Positions 44,111 through 56,811 of a stretch of DNA of 64,000 nucleotides are shown here, piece after piece; position 1 is the stretch's first letter, and each line of letters begins with the position of its first letter. The notes beneath the pieces were generated by a model. The model had not been told where the DNA came from. It saw only the letters and a list, made by a program, of their open reading frames with translations, and ran no database searches. Made by a program: the position numbers and the translations under genes. The stretch covers positions 32,126,336-32,190,335 of the forward strand of contig CM048849.1 of the NCBI GenBank assembly GCA_026545225.1, read 5' to 3'. The DNA is from Cornus controversa. Its lineage: Eukaryota > Streptophyta > Magnoliopsida > Cornales > Cornaceae.

Positions 44111-47100
44111 TAAGGATGCCAATTTGCCCTGCCCCCGATGGGGACCTGCCCCACCCCGTCCCATTTAAACCGATTTTATGGAACTATAAATGGTTTTGGG
44201 GCGGTTATGGGGGTGAGAGAGAAAAACCCGCATGGTTGCGGGGCGGGGATGGGGATAGGCACCCCCGCCCCGTCCCGTTTATATTTTATATTAACCATAT
44301 TACCCTTATATATATTATACACATACAAAATTAGCCTTATATAGTTATATATATAACTTTACTTGTTCAAATTTTATTGGTGGTGCACACGTAAATTACA
44401 AGACCTTATCACATAAGAGTGTAAAGTCAAAAAAAAGAATATAATTACAAAAATAATCTCTTAAAAAGAGTTAAAAATAAAAAGAAAAACCGCCCCCACC
44501 CTCTCCATCTCGCCCCGCCCCACCTCGTTTAATACATTGTTACGCCTCTGTTTCTGACTCTCCAAAACTGAGGGTGGACCTGTCCATTAACTCCAATGAA
44601 CCCTCCTTTTCTCCTTAATTACCGCAGAAGCTTAAATCTAATCTTGCATATAGATATGCATCATTTAACCTTAATCAACCACCATGGCCCCAAACCATGC
44701 CTCGGTTGTATAGCTAACTAGTTGTGGCCTATAGATTTTTGCACATGCAAACCTGTATGACCATAAATTAAGTCTAAAACCTACACCATTGGATAGAGTA
44801 TTTAAAAATACTCAATTTAAAAAAAAACAGCACTCAATTTTGATCTAAAACGAAGAAATTACACCTGTTTGAAGTTCGGATGCAGGTGGAGCTATCCAGG
44901 TTCCCTTCGGTCGACTGATGGGTAGTTTCGGTCGACCGAAAAAGGACTTTAAATCAACCAAAACTCCGTCCATTCGACTAAAACCTGGTACAAAGTGCAA
45001 ACTCTTGGGATATTGCACTCTCGATCGACCGATGTAGAGCCATGCGACCGAAAATACTAAAAACAGTCCAAAACCTGAATTTTCAAGTCTCAAAGCATTC
45101 AATCACCTTACTAACTCATAATCAAACTTAAAGCATAACTTAAATCATGATTAAAACTTATCAAAAACATTAGAAATTCTCATGATCACTCTAAGGATCC
45201 AAAATGAACACCTTTGGGTATGTGTTCCCCCAATGGTTATTCCAATCCTTCAACTAGCATAAAAAAACATTCACACCACTTACAACATGTGAATGAAACA
45301 TAATTTCATAACCTTTGCATTCCAAATCATTCATTCCATCCAAATCATACTTCAAGCATAATTATTCAAAAACACAATTAAAGTCCATCCCTTCAAACCA
45401 CATATCCATTTTATTTCATCCCCAACTCATTTACTTGAGAAAAATCCATACATAAAGTTATAACATAAGAAGAGATTATAACTTTACATTCCATAAATTA
45501 AGTTTGGCCCAAGAATGCACCATAATACATATAGATTCCAAGTTTATAGTCATTACAAGGATTTCATGCATAAGGTCCAAAAATGCTAAAAGATCCAACC
45601 ATGACTACAAATTCATAATCAACGTACCACAAGCCGGCACTGATAACCAAATATACAATATCCAAAATATATCAAAATGTTACTAGAGTTCCACTTGGAC
45701 ACTCAAGTCCCATCCATCATCGGCGCCTTATTTGTAAAAGAGTTTAGAATAAAGGGGTGAGCACCACTGCGGCTTAGTAGAGATACCCCAACCCACCTAA
45801 GTGCCTACCCGACACGACCTACATGAATGCATATCACTACATTACATGTATCATCCAACATAAGCCATGTTCATTCACAAGCAATGCATATATATAAGAA
45901 TGCATTAAACATATATCATGCTTCACAATTCAAATGAAATCATTTACATATCTTTATCACTCTCTTAGACTCAACCCGATACGCTAGCATGATTCTTAAC
46001 CAACAATGTAGCCTAGGACACTTCCCACACAATCTCAACACCGCCACTGAGTAAGTCACATACTCTAAGGTAATTAGGTGGCTTCAGGATTCCTCACCGA
46101 GTAAATCACATACTCCAAGGTGGTCAAATAGTTTCAGAATACATCATTGAGTAAGTCACATACTCCAAGGTGGGTAGACCATTTCAAGATCATCACCAAG
46201 CGTTTATTGCTCCAAGTGAACAAGTTACTCTACCACTTTTCCCGTTTCTCTCACAATGGCCCTATACATACATTTCGAGCATATAGAGTTCTAGCATATA
46301 AGATTCATGCCTCAAAATGCAGAAGCTATTTATAAAAGCTCTTAGCATGCATATCACCTCCACAAAGCCACACGTATACATCACCTATACATGTAAACCT
46401 AGCATACCCATTTACATATGCTCACAAAATTCACTTAAGCACATCTTAGTCATGTTTCACCAATGCACACATTTTCTATGTAAAGATAGCATGCATTTAA
46501 CACACAAAATATATCACATAATATAATTATGCTCATTTAGCACATTTTCCACAAAGGTGCATAAAACACTAACATATAAGTGTACATGCCAATTCCTCTT
46601 ACTCATTCACCCCTCACCTCATGCATAACACCATATACATTCCCATTGCACCTAAGAGATCAAAGAGAGTACAAAAAACTCACATTCCACCCCTCTTATC
46701 ACTCTAAAACATGCAATACACAACCCTAATTCTCACCGTTCCACCCGAAACCTTAGGTTCGACAAGTAATTGAGAAGGAGAACCCCTACCTCGAAAATGA
46801 AAGCCTTCCAAGAAATTCCCAAAATTTCCAGTGATGTCAACCTTGTCGGATGGCAACTTTGTTAAGTTCAAAGGAAAGCCCTAGTCGTCACTTACATATC
46901 TCCCTCCTTCGGCGAGTCTTGAATCCAAGCCGAACGGGTCCAAAATGTAGAGAGAAAGGAGAGCTATGAAGATGGAGAGTTTTAAAGAGAGAAAGAGGCG
47001 TGATATATGGCTGAAATATCTCTGCCACTGATATTTAAAATACCTAGGGCGCGCGAAGAGGCTAAAATGCCCTCGGGCCACTTAACATACCTTCCTGGCC

Positions 47101-47528
47101 TCCATTTTCGATTCCGAAAACTCCTATGGCTTCGTAATCACTTCATTTACTCTCTAAATATTTCATCTACGTCATTCCCAAAAATAAATAATTTCAAAAA
47201 AATTTCGAATTTTTGAATTTTCGGACCCACTTAAGTTACATATTGGGCCCTAGTTTGACCAAAAAGTCAAACTTCTACAAATCTTTTGAAAATTTACCAA
47301 AATCTTTAAAACACTTCCCAAACATATTCCCTATACTCAAAACATATTAAACACCACTCAATATGCATTTATGGCAATTATGATGCGAAAAATACAAACT
47401 GGCCAAAATTGGTCACGGTCTCTACATAAATGGTTTGGGACGGAGATAGGGGGAGCTTTACTAAACAGGGACGGGGATAGGGATTGGGTTGGGGTCCCCC
47501 GCCCAAACCCGCCCTGTTGCCATCCCTA
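44111..47528. mobile_element. hAT-like GC-rich element ends around a 2.9-kb insertion
   Basis: The left end TAAGGATGCCAATTTGCCCT pairs with the reverse complement of the right end, TAGGGATGGCAACAGGGCGG. The flanks GGCACGAT (44103-44110) and GACATGAT (47529-47536) agree at 6 of 8. GGGGCGGGGATGGGGATAGG-type DNA fills both ends. The middle (about 44550-47426) differs and ends CGGTCTCTACA, a possible LTR end on the minus strand. One split element is my preferred reading; two separate fragments remain possible. Confidence 0.5.
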
Positions 47529-47536
47529 GACATGAT

Positions 47537-48830
47537 AAGCTTTGTACCCCTAATCAAGTTTCTAATCCTCCTTAGAACAGTGTTTTGACATGTAGACTTT
47601 CATTTGAAGAATCGAGCATTTTGCTCCTCCCACGTGTGGTAGACACATGCATACAAGGCCAATTTTTTAATTGAATGAGAAAAGACTTAGATTTACTCCT
47701 TTTATAGGATTCAGGTTTGTGGGGTGAGCTTTAGGTGAGGGATGGATTGGGGTTTGGTGTGTTGAATATTTAGAAGATTGATTATTTTTGAGAAAGTTTT
47801 GATCTAATTTATTTTGAGAATGTTTTGTGAAAGAGAATTTTTTGAATCCTTTTAAAGGATTCGGGCTTATAACACAGTTGTCATTTCAGATTTAAGACCC
47901 ATGAGAGCCGCAACCAAGGTAGCCAGAATTAGTGTCGGGAACAATAGTCTTCATGGCACGCAGTGTCACGGCTGAGAACCTCTACCGCTTGCAAAGTCAC
48001 TTCTTCTGTCTCGATGATCGTTTCATCCTTCGACGACGTCAATTCAAACGTCTTAACATTTTTGCTTCGATACGAAGGTTATGTTGGGAGATAGACAATT
48101 GGGAATTGCCTATGAGAAATTTAGTTTTTGTGTTTGGAAATTTTGGTGCCAAAACATGATAAATTGAATTATAATTTTATGTTTACCTTGACTCTCAATT
48201 TCAAAAACTGAATGACAAATGGTCGACACAAGCTCAATATTTAAAATATGTTTTGAAAATCTTGGAACATAAGTTGAAAGGGCCTTGACACAATACCAAC
48301 ACGAGGCATTGTGTTTAGCTAAATTTTGACTTGTCAATAGTATTTAACAATATCTTACTCCATAATTGGATTTTTGAGATGATCTTTATATGTTCAAAAC
48401 TAGTCTCGATAGGCTTTCTAACAATATATTACTTGCTTAATTTTGAGTTTATTTGATCCCTCAAGGAAATTATATATATATGTATATATTTCCAGTCGGT
48501 TGGTTAAAGTTCAACCCCAGTCCAACTACTCTCGGTAGTTTGGACTTGCACGAAGTCCAACCGCTTGGTAATTTTCCAACTGGTGGGATTTTTTCTGATA
48601 CCTTTGGGATTATATGTTTTTGGATAAGATTTCAACTTCTTTTTCAATCAAACTTCTTGAGACGTCCAAAATTATTTTTACAACACTTTTCTAACTTATT
48701 TTTGGACTCTCGTGTCTATTTAAACTCCTTTATTCTCCATGTTTACATAGATTTAAGAGATACACATTGAGTCACCATTGTTAGAGCTTAGCAATATCAA
48801 CTAAGAAGTTTAATACTGATGTGGACCTGA
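47537..48830. other. Intergenic, nothing recognised
   Basis: About 1.3 kb. The small ORFs here match no family that I know. Confidence 0.5.
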
Positions 48831-49424
48831 CATAAAACAATTTACCAAGCAATTCGTAGTTAAGAAATGCTCTCAGTGATGGGGTTTTAATTTTGAGCAT
48901 CAAATCGAAATTGAATGAGAATTTGCATTGATAAAGGTGATCAAGAAGAAGAAATCGACAGATATGACTTGTACCATGGAAATTAACATCTACAAAATGC
49001 AACTTCAGAATGTGAGATGCAAGTGATATGTGATTTTTTAGTTGGTTTTTGTTTAGATTTTATTTTTGAAGAAGTGTGTATCTTATTTCTGAGGGGGGAA
49101 TTTTGTGTTTCTATTGATTTTCTTTTACATAAAACAATTTACCAAGCAATTCGTAGTTAAGAAATGATCTCAGTGATGGGGTTTTAATTTTGAGCATCAA
49201 ATCGAAATTGAATGGGAATTTGCATTGATAAAGGTGAGCAAGAAGAAGAAATCGACAGATATGACTTGTACCATGGAAATTAACATCTACAAAATGCAAC
49301 TTCAGAATGTGAGATGCAAGTGATATGTGATTTTTTAGTTGGTTTTTGTTTAGATTTTATTTTTGAAGAAGTGTGTATCTTATTTCTGAGGGGGAAATTT
49401 TGTGTTTCTATTGATTTTCTTCTA
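48831..49424. repeat. Two-copy tandem duplication, 297-bp unit
   Basis: The unit starting CATAAAACAATTTACCAAGC at 48831 restarts at 49128 and runs to about 49424. The copies are nearly identical, with a handful of substitutions and a one-base length difference in a G-run. Minus-strand ORFs in each copy are parallel but match no known family. Confidence 0.9.
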
Positions 49425-51416
49425 CTAGTTGAATGCAATTAAATCAGTTTTTGGATTCCTATTAATTATAATTATACTATCTCTTTATTGCCAAAGCCAT
49501 ATATGGTGTTATAAGTTTCATGTATAATGGTGAGGTAGTGAGGTTGATGATAAAAAAGAGGGTTATACATTTTTGTTGGTTTACTACTATTTACTGTAGA
49601 AAAGAAAAAGAAAATAAAAGGGGTAAAGTATTACAAAAAAACACCCCTCGATTTTTCGTATAGTGCATATAATACCCCTATATAACAGAATGAGTATATA
49701 AAACCTATTTTTTTTTAGTGCATATATGACCCCAATATAATAGAATGAGTATATAAAACCTACTTTGAAAAAAAATTGCACATAACTAACATCCGTCCAA
49801 CAACCGTTAGATTTTCATTGTTAAAGTGAACACATGGGGTGACCAAGATATATAAGGTAAGGTGCATTAAATTTGTCTAACTTTAAACATTAAGGGTCCG
49901 TTTGGATGGGTGTTTTGATATTGGTTAGCAAATAACATAACATGTGTTATGTTATATTAGTGTTTTGAATATTAATTGACAACGCGTTTAGTAACATTGT
50001 TGTGTTTTATGATTTATAAAAACAGAAAATGCATAACATGTTTGGTAACATCAATGTGTTATGAAAAATTTGATATCAAAATACTGAAAATACGTTTGGT
50101 AGATCAGACTGTTGCCAAAAAAATTGTGTATTTTTTGTTTCAAGTCATTTGTTAAAATCTAAAAAATATTGAAATTGGCAAGTCTTGTTAATATTTTTAT
50201 AAAACATTTACAAAGCATTGTTATGATATTTTTAAAAAAATATTTGTAATGTTAAATTTTTTAAAATTTTTGGCAAAGTCTAGTTTAAAATCTAGCATTT
50301 TTTATTGACTACCATCCTGTTATTACCATAAATCAATTCTGCACTGTACAATTCTAAATATATATTTTAAATAACGTCCCAACACTACAAACTTTCAAAC
50401 AATATTAGATATATATTACAATTTGCTCCAAATAGCAGGATTATAACAATAGTGAATGAAATAACTCAAAATATATAATTTATAAATAGCCCCAAAATAA
50501 ATAGCCTCAACTCTCTATTGGGACAAGCCTTAAAGATTCAGAAGATTACAGTCACAATACATCATTTTCAGCAACATCAACATCATTCTCACGGCATTTC
50601 CAGTTTCATATGCACAAAATAATAGTAACGAATCAGTAATTCTAGCAACAACAACATCATCCTCACAGCATGTCCAGTTCCACATGCACAAAATAATAGT
50701 CAACAAATCAGCTCTAGAATTACTAAAATAATATGTGGATTGAAAAAATATATATATAAAGAAAAAAGATGTACCTTTTTTCATGCTTATTTGGTAATAC
50801 ATTCCATCCTCGCAGTAGTCATAAATCCAAATTTTTGTCACATGCACAGAAAATAGTAAATCTTAGCACTATCATAATTTTATGAATAATGAGTAATGAA
50901 AAATATGAGAAATACAGCCTACAAGATGTACCTTTTTCATGCTTATTTGTCAACACAATCCATCTTCATATCAAAATCAACCCCACATGCACAATGAAAT
51001 AATTAGCACCACAAACATAAGTTAATTAAGAATATAAAATTTAGATAGAATCAAATGTATACATTTTTTCAGTCTCATTTGAAGCTCATTTGAAAATAGA
51101 CGATCCTTATTACATTATCGCAGTCCATCTTCCACTCAATATCAATCCCAATATGAAATCCAATAAAACATTGATAATATATTGCTCACCATCTAAGTTT
51201 TTACTAATATATTACACATTATCTAAGTTTTTAGTAATACATTCCAAGTTAGATAAATAGTTATTACAGTTATCCATTGTATACAAGTTAGATAAATAGT
51301 TATCAAGAGTGTTGCATACTTTGCTATATACTATCAGCGATCAGATTATGTATATGATCCATTTCTCTCAATTGTATTGAAGTTGCACGGACCTCAACAT
51401 TATCGACCTTAGTTCA

Positions 51417-52452
51417 TCAACTAGAAGATCCAGGGGGGTGATCATCAAAGATACTATCACCTTCACCCCCAGATCTTATGAAATTGTGTATTGTACAAGC
51501 AGTTATGACAATAAGTATTTGAGTAAAAAATTTATAAGGAGACATAATTCTCAATATAGGAAATCTCATTTTCAGCATGCCAAAACAACGTTCTATCACA
51601 TTCCTCAATGAGGAGTGCCTATAATTGAACTATTCTTACCTACCACGTGGTCCCCTGGTATTCCTACGACAATATTGCAAGTGGTAACGTTGACCCTAAA
51701 TAGGGGCCAAGAATCCTAGCTGATTGGCATAGCCGGAATCCACCAAAAATATTTACCTACCATGTGAAACAATAATATAACTTAAAATATATTGAAGTTT
51801 ACAAAACTTTAGTTTATATATGGATAACATTAGTATTTTTGTTACTTGGAGGTGGTGATGGAAAATTCAATACCTCATTGAACCGGGTTTCATTTAAAAC
51901 TCTAGAGTCATTAGCAGACCCTTCCCAACCAGCAAGTGTGTGGATATGCGTCCCATCTATAGCTCCTATACAATTCTTAAAGAATTGGTAGAATTTTGGG
52001 TTGGTTCGGATCTCTTTAGAAATTTCGTTAAAATTTGGGGGATAGATAATCCTAGTACTTAATTCACAAACTTCAAGTGTCTTGAATTTGTTTCCGTTGA
52101 GTGTTGGAATCGTTCAGCAACAACATGATTCCTTTCATTGTGAGACAAGGTAAGTAGGAAGATTGCAACTTGTTCTTCCATTGTTAGAATCTTTTAGCCT
52201 TAGAAATTTTAACTCATGGCACAAAACCCTAAAGGTATGTAGGAACATCCTAAAGTTTTGATAACATCTATCCGGGTGTCCATTTAAAACCTCCAATATA
52301 TATTATTTACCTTACAACACTGAATCCCAACAATGTTCTTTATCATAATGTTTGATATGGTACTCATAAGTGACTGCCATCAATAGAATATATTTCTCAT
52401 CCTCGTCATCATCACCAAACAACGCTAATATTGTCTTTATATCCATGTACAT
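51417..52452 (-). pseudogene. PIF/Harbinger transposase (ALP1-like DDE nuclease), broken
   Basis: From about 52452 leftwards: MYMDIKTILALFGDDDEDEK, HPDRCYQNFRMFLHTFRVLC, a helix-turn-helix-like MEEQVAIFLLTLSHNERNHV, then the three catalytic blocks. First Asp is in NCIGAIDGTHIHT (about 51960), second Asp in LVDSGYANQLGFLAP (about 51740) and Glu in RNVIERCFGMLKMRFPILR (about 51605-51550), before TACTIHNFIRS. An intron is likely between the first and second Asp. Stops (for example in the stretch after LAPI and before the RNVIER block) and shifts make it a pseudogene. The family cuts and pastes with TWA targets; related host proteins such as ALP1 are domesticated, but nothing here suggests that. 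Confidence 0.82.
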
Positions 52453-54344
52453 AATATCCTATTTAAGAACAAATCATCAAACATTATCAAATACATATTT
52501 GTTAGTTTATCATTATTTTTTTTAAAAAATATCCTACTGCTGACTGTATTCTAGATTAAGTAATAAGAAAGGTTTTACTTAAAATTTTAAGCTTGTTTTG
52601 AGCAAAAATTCTCTAAGTAGTAATTGAATAATTTATATCAAGCAAGGTTAATGAGATTAAGTGGGAGATATAGATAAGAACAATTAAGGCATAATTAAAT
52701 ATTGATTATAATGAGAGAATTCAATTCATAGTTGATGTTTAAACTGGTATTAGTATTGGGATTGCAAGTATTATTGAAGAGAAATTTACAACTTTTACTT
52801 GGAGGATTTGAGTAGTCATTAGCTAGATTTTATTTTTTTTTAACATAGAAATTCTATATTATTGTATTTCATTTTTATCTAATCTTTTAGTTGACATTCT
52901 TCATCACATATGCTCATGTTTTAAGGATAATGTGTTGCTGCATTCCAGATTGCCAAGGACCAGTTAAACAATAATGCTTGAACTAAATTATGAACCCTAA
53001 TTTCGACAAAATCTTGGCTACTATCATCAAATCACATTTCATTGAAACTAATGTAACCCTCACAGGAGAGGAGAGGGGTGTGTGTGGTGGTGTCTCTTTT
53101 TCTTGATATTGTAGGACGCTGTCTGCATTTCAGTAAAATTCAGTTCTTATGCACAAACCCTTAATAACATAAACAAGCTTAACATCATCACTTTTTATGC
53201 TCTATATAGTTATAAAAAGAGATTTTACTTCTTCATCCGTGGTTGCTTAATGTCTCTGTCATTGGATGGGATCATGAGCAACAATGTTTAGCAAACATGC
53301 TTGCAAAGACAATTTCAATGAAATTGCTATTTTTATTTCTTCTAGTTTGTCTGAAAATATATTATGTAGAACAAATTCCTAAAATTTCAAAATCTAAGTG
53401 GATTATAATTATAATATGTACTCAAAAAAATATATTATTATTAGTATGTGTCAACCACCAAAAACAAACTCTAGTACTCCAAATATTTAATACCAAGTAG
53501 AATTAACTTATATCTGAAAGAAATTTAATTTTCTATTTTAATTGCTTCTAAACCAAAGCCAGCATCTAGTACTCCAAATATTTCAATTGCTTTTTTGACC
53601 AAAAAAAAAAAAAAGTATTGATTTACAATTGCCAAAATTAAACTGAGATGCAACTATGATTTTACTCATAATTTAGTTAAACTGTCCTCTATTATGTGCT
53701 TCTAATGTCATGGATAACTTCAAGATAGCTAGATTGAAGCAATAGAAGGAAAAACTAATAAAAAGGAAAAGCATTATATATATATATATATATCCTTGAT
53801 GACACGAACTATAAACATGATAAGCATTTGCAGACTAGATGTATAGTAATTTGAAAAGCAAATGATATAAGAGAAACAAGTAGGTCTTAGAAAGATAGGA
53901 GTTCTTAAATCCGATGTCTTCAATAAGACTATCATTATAGAATATTGACAGTTATATGAAGTAACTATACTCCAGGATTCCTTAATAACTTACTAGAGTA
54001 ACAATGTATTGCAGAATGATTACAAGATTATCTTATAAATTGTGAATATAACAGGAAAAAATAACAGAAAAAAAAGAGAAAGAAAACAAGAATCAGAAAG
54101 AAGGAAAATGAACTTCCTAATTTTTACAAGCAAGCAAAGTAGAATCGTATGCAGATCAGAATACAAGTCACAGCCTTGGCGTGATATAGAGACACCAGTA
54201 GGAAATTAAAGTATATACACATATAACTCATGACCCTTGAGAATGAAAAATGGAAAGAAAGTACTTGTAATGTCGAGAGAGAGAGAGAGAGAAAACAAAA
54301 GAACTAATGGTACCTATGGTGTAGGTCTTCGAGAACAGATCTTT
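52453..54344. other. Interior of the PIF/Harbinger element, no gene recognised
   Basis: About 1.9 kb right of the transposase start. ORF 53243-53500 matches nothing known. A TA microsatellite lies at about 53776-53793 and GA repeats at about 54276-54293. Confidence 0.45.
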
Positions 54345-54515
54345 AAACACGAATCGAATCCCATTTAACATGAATCAAAGAATAGATCTTCAACAACCTA
54401 GGTCAAATCCCCTCTAACACGAATCGAAGAACATATATTCAACAACCTAGGTCGAATCACCTCTAACACGAATCGAAGAACAGATCTTTAACAACCTAGG
54501 TCGAAGTGAATCACT
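54345..54515. repeat. Tandem repeat, 49-bp unit, about three copies
   Basis: TAACACGAATCGAAG heads units at about 54366 (diverged), 54415 and 54464, each followed by TTCAACAACCTAGGTCRAAT. It sits in the subterminal part of the PIF/Harbinger element. Confidence 0.75.
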
Positions 54516-55217
54516 AGAGAAGAACATATGTAGTTCACAAGGTCGAATCAAATCAAATATCAGGCTAAATTGACATAGAAGAACAGATCTATGGCTCTAC
54601 CTGCCGCCTTTGTCAAATCGCTAGAGAAGAGAGGAGATAGAGGAGAGAGAAAATATCGGTTGAAATGAACGAAGGTGTTTTCAAAATGATTTTTGTATGT
54701 GATGTGGTTTGATCCCTTAAGTGAAATCAGTGATACCTCCGCTACAGTAGTGTTTGATATATTTGGCCCAAAAATATAATAATATCATGTATTGGATGAT
54801 ATGAGTTTTGAGCCTAAATTGATACAATTTTTAAACTTTCAAACCATATCACGTACCTGCCAAACATGTTTTGGGCCCAAAACTTGAAAACATAGCACCA
54901 AAATAACAACAAAATAGGCTATTCAAATAGGCCCTAAATAAAACTAAGCTAACAAGCATCCAAGAAGTATTCATTATAAAACAAACAATACATGATATTT
55001 CATTACATAAATAAACAATTGAGGGGGATATATTCTACCTTTCAACTTTAAATAAAACTAAACAAACAATTATTCAAGAACCATTCATTATAAAACAATA
55101 AATGGTACTAAAATAAATAAGTATTAGCAAATTCACGAGTGATATGCACTATATGTATAACCGAGGGGTGTTGTTAACTCTTATTAAATAAAGGCATTTA
55201 GGTCAATTTACTCCTTT

Positions 55218-55537
55218 GTAAATCACAAAGTAATAATAAACCATTAAGCCCTCATTTGTACTAGGAGAGTGTTTTTTGAACTACAAGAATCATGCAAATT
55301 AAAATAGAAGGGCAAATCGGTGAAAGAAATTTAGGTACTATTGAAATTTTATGAATCTGAAAAGGCTACTTACATCTTTTCATTAAGGAAAATGGTAATT
55401 TTTTTGTTACTTGAAAAAATTTCTGACAGAAGGGTCAATGAGTACAAGTTTCTGACTTGAGGGGTACACAATGATGTTTGGCCTTATCTCTACCAACTCG
55501 TGTAATTAGGCCTTAATTTCAATGCATGTGTAATTTA

Positions 55538-55576
<39 letters not shown>

Positions 55577-55739
55577 AAATAAAATAAACAAATTAATAAT
55601 CAAAGAAAGATTATTTCTAATGAAAAAGCCTGGTATACCCATCAATGAAAATGCACTATTTAAATTTATTAAAAACAATTTTTGTTTATAAGTGAGACCA
55701 TAACTGGTGTTACCAACTAAAATGCATTATATAAATTAT
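55218..55739. other. Intergenic with CT/TA microsatellite
   Basis: A (CT)n then (TA)n run at about 55540-55576. Nothing coding was seen. Confidence 0.55.
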
Positions 55740-56592
55740 TGGGTTAAATTCACTTACTTGCTCTGAGGTTGGTTAAATTACACTCGGAGAGATTGTTGAC
55801 CTTTATTTTTTTTACCTCTCCTAAATCAATTTTTCTGATAGTCGGAATAAATTTTAAGAGTGAAAAGATAATTTTTCCTTACATTATAATATCACATTAT
55901 ATTTTAAATAAGGTAAAATACAATGACAATCACTGAGATTTGTTGTAATTGCACTGACCTCCCCTATCATGATTTGATATAATATTTAAAGATGATTTTA
56001 CCATTATACCCCTAAATAATTTAATAAAAAAATAAAAAAAATCTGATTTATAATATGATAGATGTGCTTCCACGCACACAACACCACCAGTCTAGTCATT
56101 TTCGTCAACTCGTACCCGTGACTCACGACAAAATCCAACAACTCGATCCATAGATCTGATCCTATGTATGTTTTTGTATATATATCACCATAAGCGAAGA
56201 TCTTTGGAAATAATGTGTGATAGAATTTTTGACGATTGATTAGATATGTTAGGAGCAAGATCGAAGATCAAAGGTGGTCATGTGTGGTGACAGTAGTGGT
56301 ATAGCAAGTGTATAAAAGAAGACTGAACAGAGAGAGAAAGTATAATGTGGGCAAAAATGTCATTTTAAAAATCAGATTATTTTTCAGAGGAAGTCAGTGC
56401 AATTACAATAAATCTGATAAGAGGTAATTGTATTTTTTTCTATTGGAGATATAATGTGATATTATAATGTAAAGACAAATTTATCTTTTTACACTTAAAA
56501 TTTACTTCAACTATCAAAAAATAAATTTAAAAGATGTGGAAGAAATAAATACCAAACAATTTTTCCGATAATTTGTCAATGAATTTAACCCT
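55740..56592. repeat. Foldback element, about 850 bp with about 200-bp arms
   Basis: The left arm starts TGGGTTAAATTCA and includes TTACATTATAATATCACATT and TGTAATTGCACTGACC. The right arm is its imperfect reverse complement (AATGTGATATTATAATGTAA at about 56450-56469) and ends ATGAATTTAACCC. The loop is about 400 bp. It ends about 220 bp before the F-box start codon. Confidence 0.78.
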
Positions 56593-56811
56593 ATTATGTT
56601 TCATTGAGCTCTACCACTGTTTGGCGGCATTTAACTAGTCAGGTGCACGTGTCTGTCATTGATTTTGATAAATCAACCAGAGCGAAGCCCATCAAAAAGG
56701 TATATCATCTAATGACATTCAAAAAGAACACGTCCGTAAGAATACTTGTTACGAAAGCATGCCCTAACTCCAGTCTAAAAGTAAAATCACAGCAGGACTG
56801 TGTCATCGGCA

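Larger units (their letters stand above)
49894..54934 (-). mobile_element. PIF/Harbinger DNA transposon, 5.04 kb
   Basis: The left end GGGTCCGTTTGGATGGGTGT resembles the reverse complement of the right end, GGGCCTATTTGAATAGCCTA. TAA flanks both sides (49891-49893 and 54935-54937), the 3-bp duplication of this superfamily. A decayed DDE transposase lies inside on the minus strand. The second (Myb/SANT-like) gene that autonomous members carry was not recognised. Strand is that of the transposase. Confidence 0.82.
49617..55217. mobile_element. Old inverted-repeat element interrupted by PIF/Harbinger
   Basis: Left AAACACCCCTCG with TATAGTGCATAT (about 49638-49670) is mirrored on the right by ATATGCACTATATGTATAA and CCGAGGGGTGTT (55143-55172). 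The outermost AAGGGGTAAA and TTTACTCCTTT also pair loosely. The PIF/Harbinger element lies between the arms, leaving an original element of about 0.55 kb. No duplication was assigned. Confidence 0.6.

Noticed and set aside
48781..49299. Paired minus-strand ORFs beginning MHFVDVNFHGTSH as a duplicated gene
   Set aside because: They are simply the two copies of the 297-bp repeat. There is no known domain, and no adjacent exon was found.
53243..53500. ORF as the second (Myb-like) gene of the PIF/Harbinger element
   Set aside because: No tryptophan-spaced SANT motif is present, and the residues look random and AT-driven.
56800..56811. Four extra N-terminal residues on the F-box protein from a GTG start
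   Set aside because: Plant nuclear genes use ATG; the ATG at 56812 is directly before the F-box and fits family N-termini.
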